64,000 nt of DNA from an uncultured Erythrobacter sp. (GTDB lineage Bacteria > Pseudomonadota > Alphaproteobacteria > Sphingomonadales > Sphingomonadaceae): assembly GCA_947500645.1 (NCBI GenBank), contig CANMSD010000001.1, forward strand, positions 1-64,000, read 5' to 3'. Positions 28,511 to 37,795 of this stretch are shown in pieces (positions within the stretch are counted from its first letter, which is position 1; every line of letters starts with the position of its first letter). Under the pieces are notes generated by a model. The model ran no database searches. It was not told where the DNA came from and saw only the letters and a program-made list of their open reading frames with translations. Position numbers and translations under genes: made by a program.

Positions 28511-29440
28511 TTAGGATGCCTTCAGTCGGAAATCTTCAAGCACTTCGACATCGACCGTTTTGATGCGCGCAAATCGCTCGGTGACATCGTTGCTGACGGC
28601 CCATCGATGGCGGGTCTTGGCCGTCATTTCGTCACCGCTCGGCAATATGCCGACACAGTCGAACTCAACACTCACTTCGTATGTGTCCTCGCCGATCTGC
28701 TTGGCAAAGAAATTACTGATCGAATGCGTGTTCGCCGCGACCTGCGAGCCGGGGCCGCGAAGCCAGGTCGCGAAACCTTCAAAATCGGTGATCTTGCCAC
28801 TTGAAAAATTAAGCGAAAACTCGTCGGCGAAGATCTCTCGCGCAGGCTCAGGGTCGCGGGCCGGATCCTCGATTATAGCCAACCAGTGGTGGACGAGGCT
28901 CCGCATGCGATTTTCAGCATAGGCATCTACGAATGTGTCGGCGCTGGTTTCGCTGTCCTGAGCAATGGTGACTCTGGATAAGAGCGGCAGCAACCCGTCG
29001 GTCGGAACAAGATCGACCGTGTAGGTAAGATCAGCCTCGCGGACTGCGCCATCAGGAAGCATGCCTTGGTTCTGATAGACGATATTCGCGGCGAGCGTCA
29101 TCTTGCCACCATCACCGTGTTCGATACGCGTAGACTTCACATGATGGGCGTTCCGCCACGTGTCGGGCAGTTGCGCGATACGCGCAGCGTACTCGTCGTG
29201 GCCTGTGGCGGTTCCAAGGCCGGATGTCACTGTCACATCTGGTGCAAGGATATCCAGCGCGTTATCGATCCCGCCTGCGGGTCGCTCGTAAAGTTGATAC
29301 CAGCGATAGAATTGAGCAAGCGCAGCGTGCTCTTGAAAGCCAGTGCGGACGTCGGTGTTTGTCATCTGAACCTCCAAAGGCGGTTTCGTCGCGCAAGCAG
29401 CAAGCAGTACGGTTGATAAGATAGCGAGTGTGCGTATCAT
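28511..29440 (-). CDS. lipoprotein with two NTF2/SnoaL-like domains
   Basis: A 309-residue secreted lipoprotein: the signal peptide ends in the lipobox LLAAC (lipidated Cys16). Two regions (about 36-160 and 175-300) each show the SnoaL pattern of a helical start such as FYRWYQLYERP or MRSLVHHWLAIIED followed by a beta-rich half, so it looks like a tandem duplication of a cone-fold domain. GGAG lies 7-8 nt before ATG 29440. Such folds bind small hydrophobic ligands; together with the adjacent hydrolase a catabolic or detoxification role is possible. Confidence 0.78.
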   Translation of the reverse strand: MIRTLAILSTVLLAACATKPPLEVQMTNTDVRTGFQEHAALAQFYRWYQLYERPAGGIDNALDILAPDVTVTSGLGTATGHDEYAARIAQLPDTWRNAHHVKSTRIEHGDGGKMTLAANIVYQNQGMLPDGAVREADLTYTVDLVPTDGLLPLLSRVTIAQDSETSADTFVDAYAENRMRSLVHHWLAIIEDPARDPEPAREIFADEFSLNFSSGKITDFEGFATWLRGPGSQVAANTHSISNFFAKQIGEDTYEVSVEFDCVGILPSGDEMTAKTRHRWAVSNDVTERFARIKTVDVEVLEDFRLKAS

Positions 29441-29735
29441 CTTGAAACTCCGCTAATTCTGCCCAAAATCAGGTGTGAACGACGCCCGGCATTGGCGGAT
29501 TTTTAGTCTGGATAGTCCTTTCCAAGATATCACCCTTGTATGGTGCCCCACTAGCCAATCTCTAAGTTTCGCACTGCATCGTGTGCGTCCAACAGACCTA
29601 CAAAGAACCGGTCCTGAGATTCCGTATGTAACACAGCCCCTCACCTTCGCCACCCAATCAAGGTCTGGCGATTTGATAGGGTCAACCGCAAGCAGACCGC
29701 CTGCTCCCCACCGCAAAGGCAGACATTTGTCCTGC

Positions 29736-30422
29736 CTAACCCGTCGGCGGCTTGTCCTTCACCACATCGTCTTCGGCTTCATCGAAGCTCAGCCCATGCT
29801 TCATCAGCATCGGGATCTGGGTAAAGGTGAACAGGAAGGTCAGCGGCAGGAACACCCATAGCTTGGCCCAAAGCCACGCCTCGAATGACAGTGTGGCTAC
29901 CAGCGCCGCATTGAGTACTGCTAGCACTAGAAAGAAGAATCCCCAATTTCGCGAGAGCTTGAGCCAGCCCTCGTCTGAGAGGCCCTCAAATGCCGCCTCT
30001 AACAGGATTTTGAGCAGCGCCTTCCCCATCTTCCATCCGACCAGCAGAGCTATGCCGAACAGAGTGTAGAGAACCGTCGGCTTGATTTGGATGATAAGTT
30101 GATCTCCCGTCCAAATGGTGAAGCCGCCGAAAACCACGATCAACGCCGTCGAGAACCAGAGCATTGGACTGACTTTGCCAAGGCGCCATTTCGACGCGCC
30201 GAGCGCCACCAAAGCCGCAGCGATGAAAGCTCCGGTGCCGAGGACGATGGCCTTGGTGGTCAGAATTCCGAAAAGTATCTCGTCGGCCACTTCGTCACTG
30301 TCTGGAGCATACCACTTGTAGACGCCGAGGAAGACCAGCAGCGGGCCGTAATCAACCAATACGTTGAGCCAGCCGGAGCCTTGTTTTTTCGCCGGTGCGG
30401 CTGTGTTTTCCGTGTCGGCCAT
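29736..30422 (-). CDS. yciB: inner membrane-spanning protein YciB (septation protein A)
   Basis: A 228-residue protein with about five or six membrane helices. VDYGPLLVFLGVYKWY at the N terminus and LSRNWGFFFLVLAVLNA are characteristic of the IspZ/YciB family, which affects cell envelope integrity and septation. An N-terminal cytoplasmic leader and an acidic C-terminal tail are present. Its ATG overlaps the ftsY stop (ATGA). The 295 bp between it and the lipoprotein gene hold no supported gene. Confidence 0.92.
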   Translation of the reverse strand: MADTENTAAPAKKQGSGWLNVLVDYGPLLVFLGVYKWYAPDSDEVADEILFGILTTKAIVLGTGAFIAAALVALGASKWRLGKVSPMLWFSTALIVVFGGFTIWTGDQLIIQIKPTVLYTLFGIALLVGWKMGKALLKILLEAAFEGLSDEGWLKLSRNWGFFFLVLAVLNAALVATLSFEAWLWAKLWVFLPLTFLFTFTQIPMLMKHGLSFDEAEDDVVKDKPPTG

Positions 30423-31345
30423 CAGGCCACTCCTGCAATTACGCGCGCGACCAGATCGGGATCGAAGGGCCGCAAATCATCCATCGTCTCGCCAACGCCG
30501 ATCGCGTGGATCGGCAGGCCGTATTGTTCCGCCGCGGCAACGAGTACGCCGCCGCGCGCCGTGCCATCAAGCTTGGTCATGATCAGGCCGGTGACGCCCG
30601 CCACCTCCTTGAACACGTCGATCTGTGAAAGCGCGTTCTGGCCATTGGTCGCATCGAGCACCAGGATCACATCGTGAGGCGCCTCTGGATTGAGGCGACC
30701 GAGGACGCGGCGGATCTTTTCCAGTTCGTCCATGAGCTCGCGCTTGTTTTGCAACCGCCCGGCGGTATCGACGATCAGTGCATCGATCCCGGTGTCGGTT
30801 GCCTCCTTCACCGCATCGAACACGATGCTGGCGGGATCTCCGCCTTCCGGTCCGCGCACAATCGGCACACCTATCCGCTCTGCCCAGGTTGCGAGCTGGC
30901 CGATGGCGGCGGCGCGGAATGTATCACCCGCAGCCAGCATCACGCCATAATCATCCTCTTGGAAGAGGTGCGCGAGCTTGGCGATGGTGGTGGTCTTGCC
31001 CGATCCGTTGACGCCGATCACCAGAATCACTTGCGGGCGGGGGAAGGCCACAATGTCGAGCGGCTTTGCAACCGGGCGCAGAATTTCGGCGATTTCCCCT
31101 GCGACCGCTTCCTTCAGTTCCTGCTCGCTGATCTCCAGGCCAAAACGCTTTTCCGCCAGCTTGGCGCGGATGCGTGCGGCAGCGGATGGGCCGAGATCGG
31201 AGACGATCAGCGCGTCCTCGACATCGTCCAGCGTCGCGTCGTCGAGCTTGGCCGTGCTGACAATGCCGGTGAGGTTGGACGAGAGCCGGTCAGACGTCTT
31301 GCTGAACCCCCCGAAGAGGCGCTGGCTCCAGCTTGTTTCACTCAT
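30422..31345 (-). CDS. ftsY: signal recognition particle receptor FtsY
   Basis: A 307-residue SRP-type GTPase that docks ribosome-SRP complexes at the membrane. The N domain (about 1-95) is followed by the G domain with GVNGSGKTTTIAKLA, DTFRAAA, DTAGRLQNK, TKLDGTARGG and GVGETMDDL. It lacks a long acidic A domain, as in many alphaproteobacteria. ATG 31345 overlaps the mtaB stop; longer in-frame starts extend into mtaB and are rejected. Confidence 0.96.
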   Translation of the reverse strand: MSETSWSQRLFGGFSKTSDRLSSNLTGIVSTAKLDDATLDDVEDALIVSDLGPSAAARIRAKLAEKRFGLEISEQELKEAVAGEIAEILRPVAKPLDIVAFPRPQVILVIGVNGSGKTTTIAKLAHLFQEDDYGVMLAAGDTFRAAAIGQLATWAERIGVPIVRGPEGGDPASIVFDAVKEATDTGIDALIVDTAGRLQNKRELMDELEKIRRVLGRLNPEAPHDVILVLDATNGQNALSQIDVFKEVAGVTGLIMTKLDGTARGGVLVAAAEQYGLPIHAIGVGETMDDLRPFDPDLVARVIAGVA

Positions 31346-32532
31346 TGCAGCAGGCCTTCCTGATGGCGCTCGGGCGTCACGGTGATGATCGATCCGCGCG
31401 CGGTGCCATCGGGCAGGGTTACGCGAGCGTAGTTTTCGGAATAGCCGCTCGCGTCCCCTTCGGCGAGGACGCGTAGAGGTTCGCCCACAAGGCTGTCGAG
31501 CCATGCCGTGCGGGTTTCGGCAGCGGCGGCGCGTAATTCGGCGGCGCGGGCCTTGATAAGCGTGCGATCATGCTGCGGCATGCGCGCGGCGGGCGTGCCT
31601 TCGCGCGGGGAAAAGGGGAAGATATGCGCGTGCACGATGTCGAGCTCGCGAATGATCGAGAGGTTCGCTTCGTGATGCTCCTGCGTCTCGGTCGGAAAGC
31701 CCGCAATCAGATCTGCGCCGATGGCGATATCCGGGCGGAGGGCTTTGAGGCGCTGGACGAGATCGACCGCATCGCCGCGCAAATGGCGACGCTTCATGCG
31801 TTTGAGGATCAGGTCGTGCCCGTGTTGCAGCGAGAGATGCAGATGCGGCATCAGACGTGCCTCGCTGGCGAAGAGCTCGAACAGAGCGTCGTCGATCTCT
31901 ATCCCGTCGAGCGATGACATGCGCAGCCGGGGCAGGTCACGAAAGCGTTCTAGGATTGCGCCGACCAGCGCGCCAAGCGGCGGTGTTTCAGGCAGGTCGT
32001 GACCCCAACTGGTCACATCGACCCCGGTCAGGACGACTTCGCGCGCGCCGAGCTCCAGGTGCTGCTCCACCTCGTGGAGCACTTGGGCAATGGTCAGCGA
32101 GCGGCTTCTCCCCCGTCCTTGCGGGATGATGCAGAAGGTGCAGGCATGATCGCAACCGTTCTGCACCGCGATGAAAGCGCGGGTCTTTGTGGGGGCAAGC
32201 GGCGCGTTATCGCTGGGCAGATTCCAGGCGCGCGGATCGAGCTTGGTTTCGTTCGCTATCAGCCCGTCGACTTCGGGCATGTCGGACAGCTGATCGCGCT
32301 CGATATCGGCTGCGCAGCCTGTCACGATTAGGCGCGCATCGGGGCGAGCGCGGCGAGCCTTGCGGATCGCTTGGCGGGTCTGGCGCACGGCCTCATTTGT
32401 GACAGCGCAGGAATTGACCACGACGATGTTCTCATCGTCGGGCAGCATCGCGCGCAGCTTCTCGCTCTCGGCGATATTCAGGCGGCAGCCGAGTGAAATG
32501 ACATCAGGCGTGATCACATCGGTCTCATTCAC
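31342..32532 (-). CDS. mtaB: tRNA t6A37 methylthiotransferase MtaB
   Basis: A radical SAM enzyme of about 396 residues that turns t6A37 into ms2t6A37 in tRNA reading ANN codons. The N-terminal cluster uses Cys in SLGCRLN, VVNSCAVTNEA and TGCAADI; the radical SAM cluster is CDHACTFC. A TRAM-like C-terminal segment (about 330-396) follows. The GTG at 32532 overlaps the dapF stop (GTGA); ATG 32547 is an alternative. Part of dapF-mtaB-ftsY-yciB. Confidence 0.94.
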   Translation of the reverse strand: MNETDVITPDVISLGCRLNIAESEKLRAMLPDDENIVVVNSCAVTNEAVRQTRQAIRKARRARPDARLIVTGCAADIERDQLSDMPEVDGLIANETKLDPRAWNLPSDNAPLAPTKTRAFIAVQNGCDHACTFCIIPQGRGRSRSLTIAQVLHEVEQHLELGAREVVLTGVDVTSWGHDLPETPPLGALVGAILERFRDLPRLRMSSLDGIEIDDALFELFASEARLMPHLHLSLQHGHDLILKRMKRRHLRGDAVDLVQRLKALRPDIAIGADLIAGFPTETQEHHEANLSIIRELDIVHAHIFPFSPREGTPAARMPQHDRTLIKARAAELRAAAAETRTAWLDSLVGEPLRVLAEGDASGYSENYARVTLPDGTARGSIITVTPERHQEGLLQ

Positions 32533-33335
32533 GCGAAATCGTCCCATTCGAACGTTCCGCGAAAGGCTTCGGTGGCCGGTCCGGTCATGACGACATTCGA
32601 GCCCGGTTCCCACGCGATGGTCAGCGTTCCTCCTGGCAAGCTCACCTCGACTGGTGATTTGACATAGTTGCGGCGGATCGCTGCCACCGCAGTCGCGCAG
32701 GCTCCCGTACCGCAGGCGCGCGTCAGGCCCGCACCGCGCTCCCACACGCGCAGATTGATCTTGCCGAGCTGGATATCGGCCACATTGACGTTGATCCGTT
32801 CCGGGAACAGCGGGTCGGTCTCGATCGACGGCCCAAGCCGCTCGAGCTCCACCGCCTGCGCATCCTCGACGAAAAAGATAGCGTGCGGATTTCCGACATT
32901 GACCGCGCTTGGGTTTTCGAGCTCTTCCCACGAGACCGGCATCATCTGCGTGTCCATTGCATAGGCGAGGGGGATCGCATCCCAGTCAAAACGGGGCTTG
33001 CCCATATCCACGCTGGCACCGCCGTCCTTTGGTTCCAGCGCAATCGCACCGCCAGCTGTCTCCACCGTAGCGGGCGCACCATGCAGCAGAGCGACAGCGC
33101 GGCTGGCATTGCCGCAAGCCTCTACCTCGCCACCGTCCGAGTTGAAGATGCGCATGCGGAAATCATGTTCATCGCTAGGGCTCAGCACGATCAGTTGGTC
33201 GCAACCGATGCCGCTGCGCCGGTCCGCTATGGCCCGCGCGAACCTCTCGCTCACAGGCGGCAGTTCGGCTTCGCGGGCGTCAAGCACCACGAAGTCGTTG
33301 CCCAGGCCGTGCATCTTGATGAAGGGAGTGCGCAT
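32529..33335 (-). CDS. dapF: diaminopimelate epimerase
   Basis: A 268-residue PLP-independent racemase that makes meso-diaminopimelate for lysine and peptidoglycan. The two catalytic Cys lie in EACGNASR and RACGTGACAT, and KMHGLGNDFVV is the usual N terminus. ATG 33335 or 33350 could be the start; neither has a strong Shine-Dalgarno. It heads the four-gene overlapping operon. Confidence 0.96.
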   Translation of the reverse strand: MRTPFIKMHGLGNDFVVLDAREAELPPVSERFARAIADRRSGIGCDQLIVLSPSDEHDFRMRIFNSDGGEVEACGNASRAVALLHGAPATVETAGGAIALEPKDGGASVDMGKPRFDWDAIPLAYAMDTQMMPVSWEELENPSAVNVGNPHAIFFVEDAQAVELERLGPSIETDPLFPERINVNVADIQLGKINLRVWERGAGLTRACGTGACATAVAAIRRNYVKSPVEVSLPGGTLTIAWEPGSNVVMTGPATEAFRGTFEWDDFA

Positions 33336-33420
33336 ATCTTGAGCGCGCATCTATGCACGCTGGGCGCTGTCGTCCAGTTTTGCGTGGTATTTGCGCGGTC
33401 TTAACGCCGCTCGCGGTGGC

Positions 33421-35097
33421 TTACTCGCCCGCGCGGCGCAAGGCGCGAATGGCGGCGAGAGCGTCCTCTTCGACGGCCTCTTGCTCGCTGGACACGTCCG
33501 GGCGCTCTGTCGGGATGTTGAGACGCCCAGCATCGCTCAGGCGTGAGCGCACTTGCTCAGCGGTCTCAGGCTTGCCGTAGAGATAGCCTTGGCCCTTCAG
33601 CGTACCCATCGACTTAAGCAGGTCGAGAATGCTCTCATCCTCAATACCCTCGGCCGTGATCGGCATGTCGAGGCCGTTGCCGAGCGATACGATCGCATCG
33701 ACGATCTTGGAGCTGGCGTCCGGATTGCGCAGTTCGCTGATGAAGCTGCGATCAATCTTGAGCCGGTCGAACGGCAGCGAGCGCAATTGCTCGAGGCTCG
33801 AATAGCCGGTGCCAAAGTCGTCGAGGCTCACTTGCACGCCCTGATTGCGCAGGCTGGCGATCATCGAACGGACCATGCCGATATTGTCGTGCAGGCAGCT
33901 CTCAGTGATTTCGATTTCCAGGCGGTGCGCCGGGAAGTTGTGCTCGACCAGCAGCTTGAGCAGCTTCTGCGCAAACCATGGGTCGCGCATCTGCACTGGC
34001 GAAATATTGACCGACAGCGTGATCGATGGATCCCATTGCAGCGCGTCTTTGAATGCTGCGACCATCAGCTGTTCCGACAGTTCGCCAATCACGCCAATAT
34101 CCTCGGCAATCGGGATGAATATCTCGGGGCTGACCATGCCGAGCTGCGGTGATCTCCAACGCGCCAGCATCTCAAAGCCGACCAGATCGCCGCTTTCGAG
34201 GTCGATCTGCTGTTCGTAATAGGGGACGAATTCACCCTGCGCCAGGCCGCGGCGGATGCCGGTTTCCAGCTCATTGCGGAAACGCAGCTCATTTTCCATG
34301 GTCGGTTCGAACCAGTAATAGCGGTTCTTGCCATGCTTCTTGGCGTGATACATCGCGATATCGGCGCGGTGCATCAAAGTATGCGCATCGTTGACGAGAG
34401 GGTTGCAGCCATGCTCGTCATGGTCGCTGGCGATGCCGATCGACATGGTCATATCGACAGCGACATCTTCGACTTCGTAGACGTTTGAAACGCTTTCGAA
34501 CAGGCGGATCACATGGTCGTCAATACGCTCCGAATGGCTGCTGTCATAGGGCATGACGAAAGCGAATTCATCGCCGCCTAAACGGGCGAGCAGGGCATCG
34601 TTAGGTAGTTTCTCTCGCAGGCGATCAGCGAGCTTGATCAGCATTTGATCGCCAATCGCATGACCGTTCATGTCATTGATCTGTTTGAAGTTATCGAGAT
34701 CGATCATCACGTAGGCTAGTGCCTGGCCACGCGCGTTGCATTCATGGCGCAGCTCTTCGGTGGCGCGCGCCATGCTACGGCGGTTGAGGCAGCCTGTCAG
34801 CGGGTCGATCTCGGATAGCTTGCGAGCCTGCTCTTCGGCACGGCGACGTTCGCTGATTTCATGGGTAAGCTCACGGTAGCGGCGCCAGCCAAAAATGATC
34901 AGCGCGATGTTGAGCAGCATGGCGTTGACCAGCAGTCCGTCCGGCCCCTGGCCGTTGCCGAACAATGCCGCAATAACGCGCGGCATAACGTTACCGCCCG
35001 TGCCGACAAACATGATGATCGCAGCTGTCGCAATTCCAAGCGCAACGATGTCGCGTTCGGCGCTGCCGATCCGTTTCTGAGTTTTCTTTTCAGCCAC
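33421..35097 (-). CDS. membrane-bound GGDEF/EAL cyclic-di-GMP protein
   Basis: A 558-residue protein with two N-terminal membrane helices (about 17-46 and 55-75), a GGDEF domain (about 90-260, intact LGGDEFAFV) and an EAL domain (about 275-525). The EAL motif itself reads EML, but other phosphodiesterase residues are present: NISPVQM, EITES, DDFGTGYSS, RLKID and EGIED. EML is a tolerated variant in active enzymes, so both activities remain possible. No periplasmic sensor is evident. An acidic C-terminal tail follows. Divergent from the EVE gene. Confidence 0.93.
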   Translation of the reverse strand: MAEKKTQKRIGSAERDIVALGIATAAIIMFVGTGGNVMPRVIAALFGNGQGPDGLLVNAMLLNIALIIFGWRRYRELTHEISERRRAEEQARKLSEIDPLTGCLNRRSMARATEELRHECNARGQALAYVMIDLDNFKQINDMNGHAIGDQMLIKLADRLREKLPNDALLARLGGDEFAFVMPYDSSHSERIDDHVIRLFESVSNVYEVEDVAVDMTMSIGIASDHDEHGCNPLVNDAHTLMHRADIAMYHAKKHGKNRYYWFEPTMENELRFRNELETGIRRGLAQGEFVPYYEQQIDLESGDLVGFEMLARWRSPQLGMVSPEIFIPIAEDIGVIGELSEQLMVAAFKDALQWDPSITLSVNISPVQMRDPWFAQKLLKLLVEHNFPAHRLEIEITESCLHDNIGMVRSMIASLRNQGVQVSLDDFGTGYSSLEQLRSLPFDRLKIDRSFISELRNPDASSKIVDAIVSLGNGLDMPITAEGIEDESILDLLKSMGTLKGQGYLYGKPETAEQVRSRLSDAGRLNIPTERPDVSSEQEAVEEDALAAIRALRRAGE

Positions 35098-35271
35098 CGT
35101 GTTTGTTTTCGGCCAGAATTGGCCAGTCCCCCAGTGATTTCAATCTCACACGTCTTGGCGTGACATGTTAAAAATCGGGTTAACTTCAATCCCTCCAGTT
35201 CTCAGGGCTTGGCGCGAGCCTTTGTGGCGGGCTAGTCAACGATCTGCTTTTCAGATGCGATGGAGGCTCCT

Positions 35272-35682
35272 GTGCCGAATTACTGGCTGATCAAAACCGA
35301 ACCGTTCAAATACAGTTGGGATGATCTTGTCGCGGAGAAAGAAGGCGTTTGGGACGGGGTTCGCAACCATACGGCGAAGAACAACCTCAAAACGATGGAG
35401 GTTGGTGACGAATGCTTCTTCTATCACTCGCGCGAAGGGCTTGAGATTGTCGGCATCTGTACCGTCAGCGTCGCAGATATTCTCGACCCCACCGATGAGA
35501 CCGGCAAATGGGCGGCAGTCAAAGTGAAGCCCAAGACCAAGTTCGATAACCCGGTGACGCTGAAGCAGATCAAGGCAGAGCCCAAGCTGGCCGATTGCGA
35601 TCTGGTGCGGCTGTCCCGCCTGTCGGTCGCGAGTATCAAGCCTGAGGAATGGAAACTGATCTGCCAGATGGCCAAAGGTTGA
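35272..35682 (+). CDS. EVE domain protein
   Basis: A 136-residue protein made of a single EVE (PUA/YTH-related) domain: YWLIKTEPFKYSW, WDGVRNHTAKNNL and the GDECFFYHS segment are diagnostic. EVE folds bind modified bases in DNA or RNA; the biological target here is unknown. The GTG at 35272 is chosen because GGAGG precedes it by 5 nt and it gives the canonical MPNYWLIK start; the in-frame ATG at 35260 overlaps that ribosome binding site. It stands alone. Confidence 0.9.
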   Translation: MPNYWLIKTEPFKYSWDDLVAEKEGVWDGVRNHTAKNNLKTMEVGDECFFYHSREGLEIVGICTVSVADILDPTDETGKWAAVKVKPKTKFDNPVTLKQIKAEPKLADCDLVRLSRLSVASIKPEEWKLICQMAKG

Positions 35683-35685
35683 CGG

Positions 35686-37377
35686 TCAACCTTTGGCGGC
35701 AGCTTTCGCCCTCAATCCGCTAACGCTCGCACCGCTGGCGGCGAGTTGCTCGATATCGATTGTCATATGGATCAGGCGCAGGCCGGTTTTGCCGCGCGCC
35801 TCGGTTAGGGCCTGTTTGAACTCTTCGGTGGTCGAGGCATGCGCGCTCCACGCTCCAAAGGCCGCGCCGAACGCGGCGAAATCAGGGTTTGCGAGCCTGG
35901 TTGCGGACACGCGGCCTGGATACTCGCGCTCCTGATGCATGCGGATCGTGCCATAGGCGCTGTTGTCGATCACCAGCACGGTCAGGTTTGCGCCGTGCTG
36001 GGCTGCCGTTGCCAGTTCCTGCCCGTTCATCAGGAAGTCGCCGTCGCCTGCCACTGCGACCACTTGCCGGTCGGTATGGCGCAGAGCGCCCGCGATGGCG
36101 GCGGGCACGCCATATCCCATTGCGCCCGCGGTCGGTGCTAGCTGTGTGGGGAAACCGTCATAGCGCCAGTATCGGTGCCACCAGCCGGCGAAGTTGCCCG
36201 CGCCATTGGCGACGATCGTATCGGCGGGATAGGTTTCGCGCATAAAGGCAACGCAGGCGGCCATGTCGAGCGCATGCTCGCTTGTGCGATCCGTGGCGAC
36301 ACTGGCCCATCCTTGCCATTCCGCGTTTGCCTCTGCGCCAGCATCGAAAGGGATGACCGAGTGATCTTCCCAGAGCGCGGCAGTCTCGGCAAACTCGTCG
36401 ACCGCACAGCACATTGCCAGGTCCGCGCGGTAGACTCGGCCCAGTTCCTCTGGATCAGGATGCACATGGATCAGTGTCTGATCGGGATGCTCCAGCGTCG
36501 GGAAGGCATAACCATCGGTGGTGGCTTCGCCCAGCCGTGCGCCAACGGCCAGCACCAGATCGGCGGCTCTGACACGCTCGACCAGCTTTGGGTTGGGGCC
36601 GTACCCAAGATTGCCCGCGTAGACTGGTGACGAGGGCGAGATCGCATCCTGACGGCGGAAAGCGGTCGCCACTGGCAATCCGATGCTCTCGGCAAATTGT
36701 TGGAAATGATCGCGCGCCTTCGCATTCCAGCCGGCACCGCCAATAATCGCAATTGGGCTAGCCGCATCGCTAATCATCGCGAGCATCGTCTGGATCGCAT
36801 CGGGGCATGCGGCTTGCGCGGGCTTGGTGACTTGTGGGCGCGGGGAGGGTGCATCCTCTCCCGGAACATCGCAAAGCATGTCTTCGGGCAGAGCAAGAAC
36901 CACGGGACCGGGGCGACCTGAAATCGCCGTCGAATAGGCGCGGGCGACATACTCAGGAATGCGCGAAGCATCGTCGATCCGAGCCGCCCATTTGCAGATA
37001 GGGCCAAAGAAGGCAGCGAAGTCGACCTCCTGAAAACCCTCGCGATCCTTCATCCTGCGCGCGACGTCGCCGACGAACAGGATCATAGGCTGCGAATCCT
37101 GATGCGCGACATGCACGCCGATGCTGGCATTGGTCGCGCCGGGGCCGCGCGTGACAAAGGCAATTCCCGGCCTGCCGGTCATGGTTCCGTCCGCACAGGC
37201 CATGAACGCCGCGCCGCCTTCTTGGCGGCAGGTGATGACATCGACCGTTTCGCTGGCGTGGAGAGCGTCGAGAACAGCCAGGAAGCTCTCGCCAGGCACG
37301 GTAAAGATCCGATCCGTACCCTGTTCGACCATGCAATCGACCAGCAGTTCTGCTGCCGTTTGAGCAGTCTTTTCCAT
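35686..37377 (-). CDS. thiamine diphosphate-dependent enzyme (acetolactate synthase-like)
   Basis: A 563-residue three-domain ThDP enzyme. The catalytic Glu lies in TCRQEGGAAFMA near residue 50, and the ThDP/metal motif is GDGDFLMNG...VIDN near 440-470. It resembles large-subunit acetolactate synthases, but no ilvN or ilvC lies nearby and the substrate-binding residues cannot be judged, so benzoylformate decarboxylase-like or other carboligase roles are open. ATG 37377 follows GGGAA by 8 nt; ATG 37383 and 37392 are alternatives. Convergent with the EVE gene, 3 nt apart. Confidence 0.87.
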   Translation of the reverse strand: MEKTAQTAAELLVDCMVEQGTDRIFTVPGESFLAVLDALHASETVDVITCRQEGGAAFMACADGTMTGRPGIAFVTRGPGATNASIGVHVAHQDSQPMILFVGDVARRMKDREGFQEVDFAAFFGPICKWAARIDDASRIPEYVARAYSTAISGRPGPVVLALPEDMLCDVPGEDAPSPRPQVTKPAQAACPDAIQTMLAMISDAASPIAIIGGAGWNAKARDHFQQFAESIGLPVATAFRRQDAISPSSPVYAGNLGYGPNPKLVERVRAADLVLAVGARLGEATTDGYAFPTLEHPDQTLIHVHPDPEELGRVYRADLAMCCAVDEFAETAALWEDHSVIPFDAGAEANAEWQGWASVATDRTSEHALDMAACVAFMRETYPADTIVANGAGNFAGWWHRYWRYDGFPTQLAPTAGAMGYGVPAAIAGALRHTDRQVVAVAGDGDFLMNGQELATAAQHGANLTVLVIDNSAYGTIRMHQEREYPGRVSATRLANPDFAAFGAAFGAWSAHASTTEEFKQALTEARGKTGLRLIHMTIDIEQLAASGASVSGLRAKAAAKG

Positions 37378-37540
37378 CGTCATATTTCCCATCCCTGCGC
37401 TATCGCTGGCGATCTCTCAAAGCGCGCTTAGCGGTGGTGCTACGCACGTGCAATCCGGCGCGCTTTTCCACAGGCCCAGATGAACAAACAGCCTTAATGT
37501 CCCGCTGTGCAACAGTTTACAAAAGACCCCTGCCAAATCG

Positions 37541-37556
37541 TTAAGAAAGTCTTAAC
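37541..37556 (+). promoter_or_regulatory. full CtrA binding site, TTAA-N7-TTAAC
   Basis: TTAAGAAAGTCTTAAC matches the CtrA consensus exactly, with 7 nt between the half-sites. It ends 9 nt before the ATG of the 68-residue membrane protein and lies 164 bp upstream of the divergent ThDP enzyme gene. Confidence 0.7.
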
Positions 37557-37565
37557 GTATGGCCC

Positions 37566-37772
37566 ATGAATACAGCAAATAAACGTCGCAATCTCGTCCT
37601 GACTGCCGAAGCTGAACGGCATCCGTTTCGAGCGACCTTGCCGCCGCATGTGTTGACCGATGAGCTTGCTGCTCCAGCCGAAAGCCTGTGGCGCTTAACG
37701 GTGGAAGATGTGCGCGGTTTCGCGACTGTCTATGTCGCGACCTTCGCCGCGATGCTCGTCTTTATCGCCTGA
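37566..37772 (+). CDS. small protein with C-terminal membrane segment
   Basis: A 68-residue protein: a basic and polar N-terminal half, then a hydrophobic C-terminal segment (GFATVYVATFAAMLVFIA) that could insert in the membrane as a tail anchor. No family is recognised. Support comes from codon pattern, the clear ATG and the perfect CtrA site just upstream, although that site is so close to the ATG that the transcript would need a very short leader or the true start may be downstream. A cell-cycle-timed role is inference. Confidence 0.55.
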   Translation: MNTANKRRNLVLTAEAERHPFRATLPPHVLTDELAAPAESLWRLTVEDVRGFATVYVATFAAMLVFIA

Positions 37773-37795
37773 ACCGGCCAGACACAGTTCGGGCG

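Noticed and set aside
29453-29716. 87-codon minus-strand frame upstream of the lipoprotein gene
   Set aside because: No Shine-Dalgarno and no plausible protein character; left as non-coding.
35168-35184. CtrA-like TTAA...TTAAC between the GGDEF/EAL and EVE genes
   Set aside because: The half-sites are separated by 8 nt instead of 7, so it does not meet the consensus.
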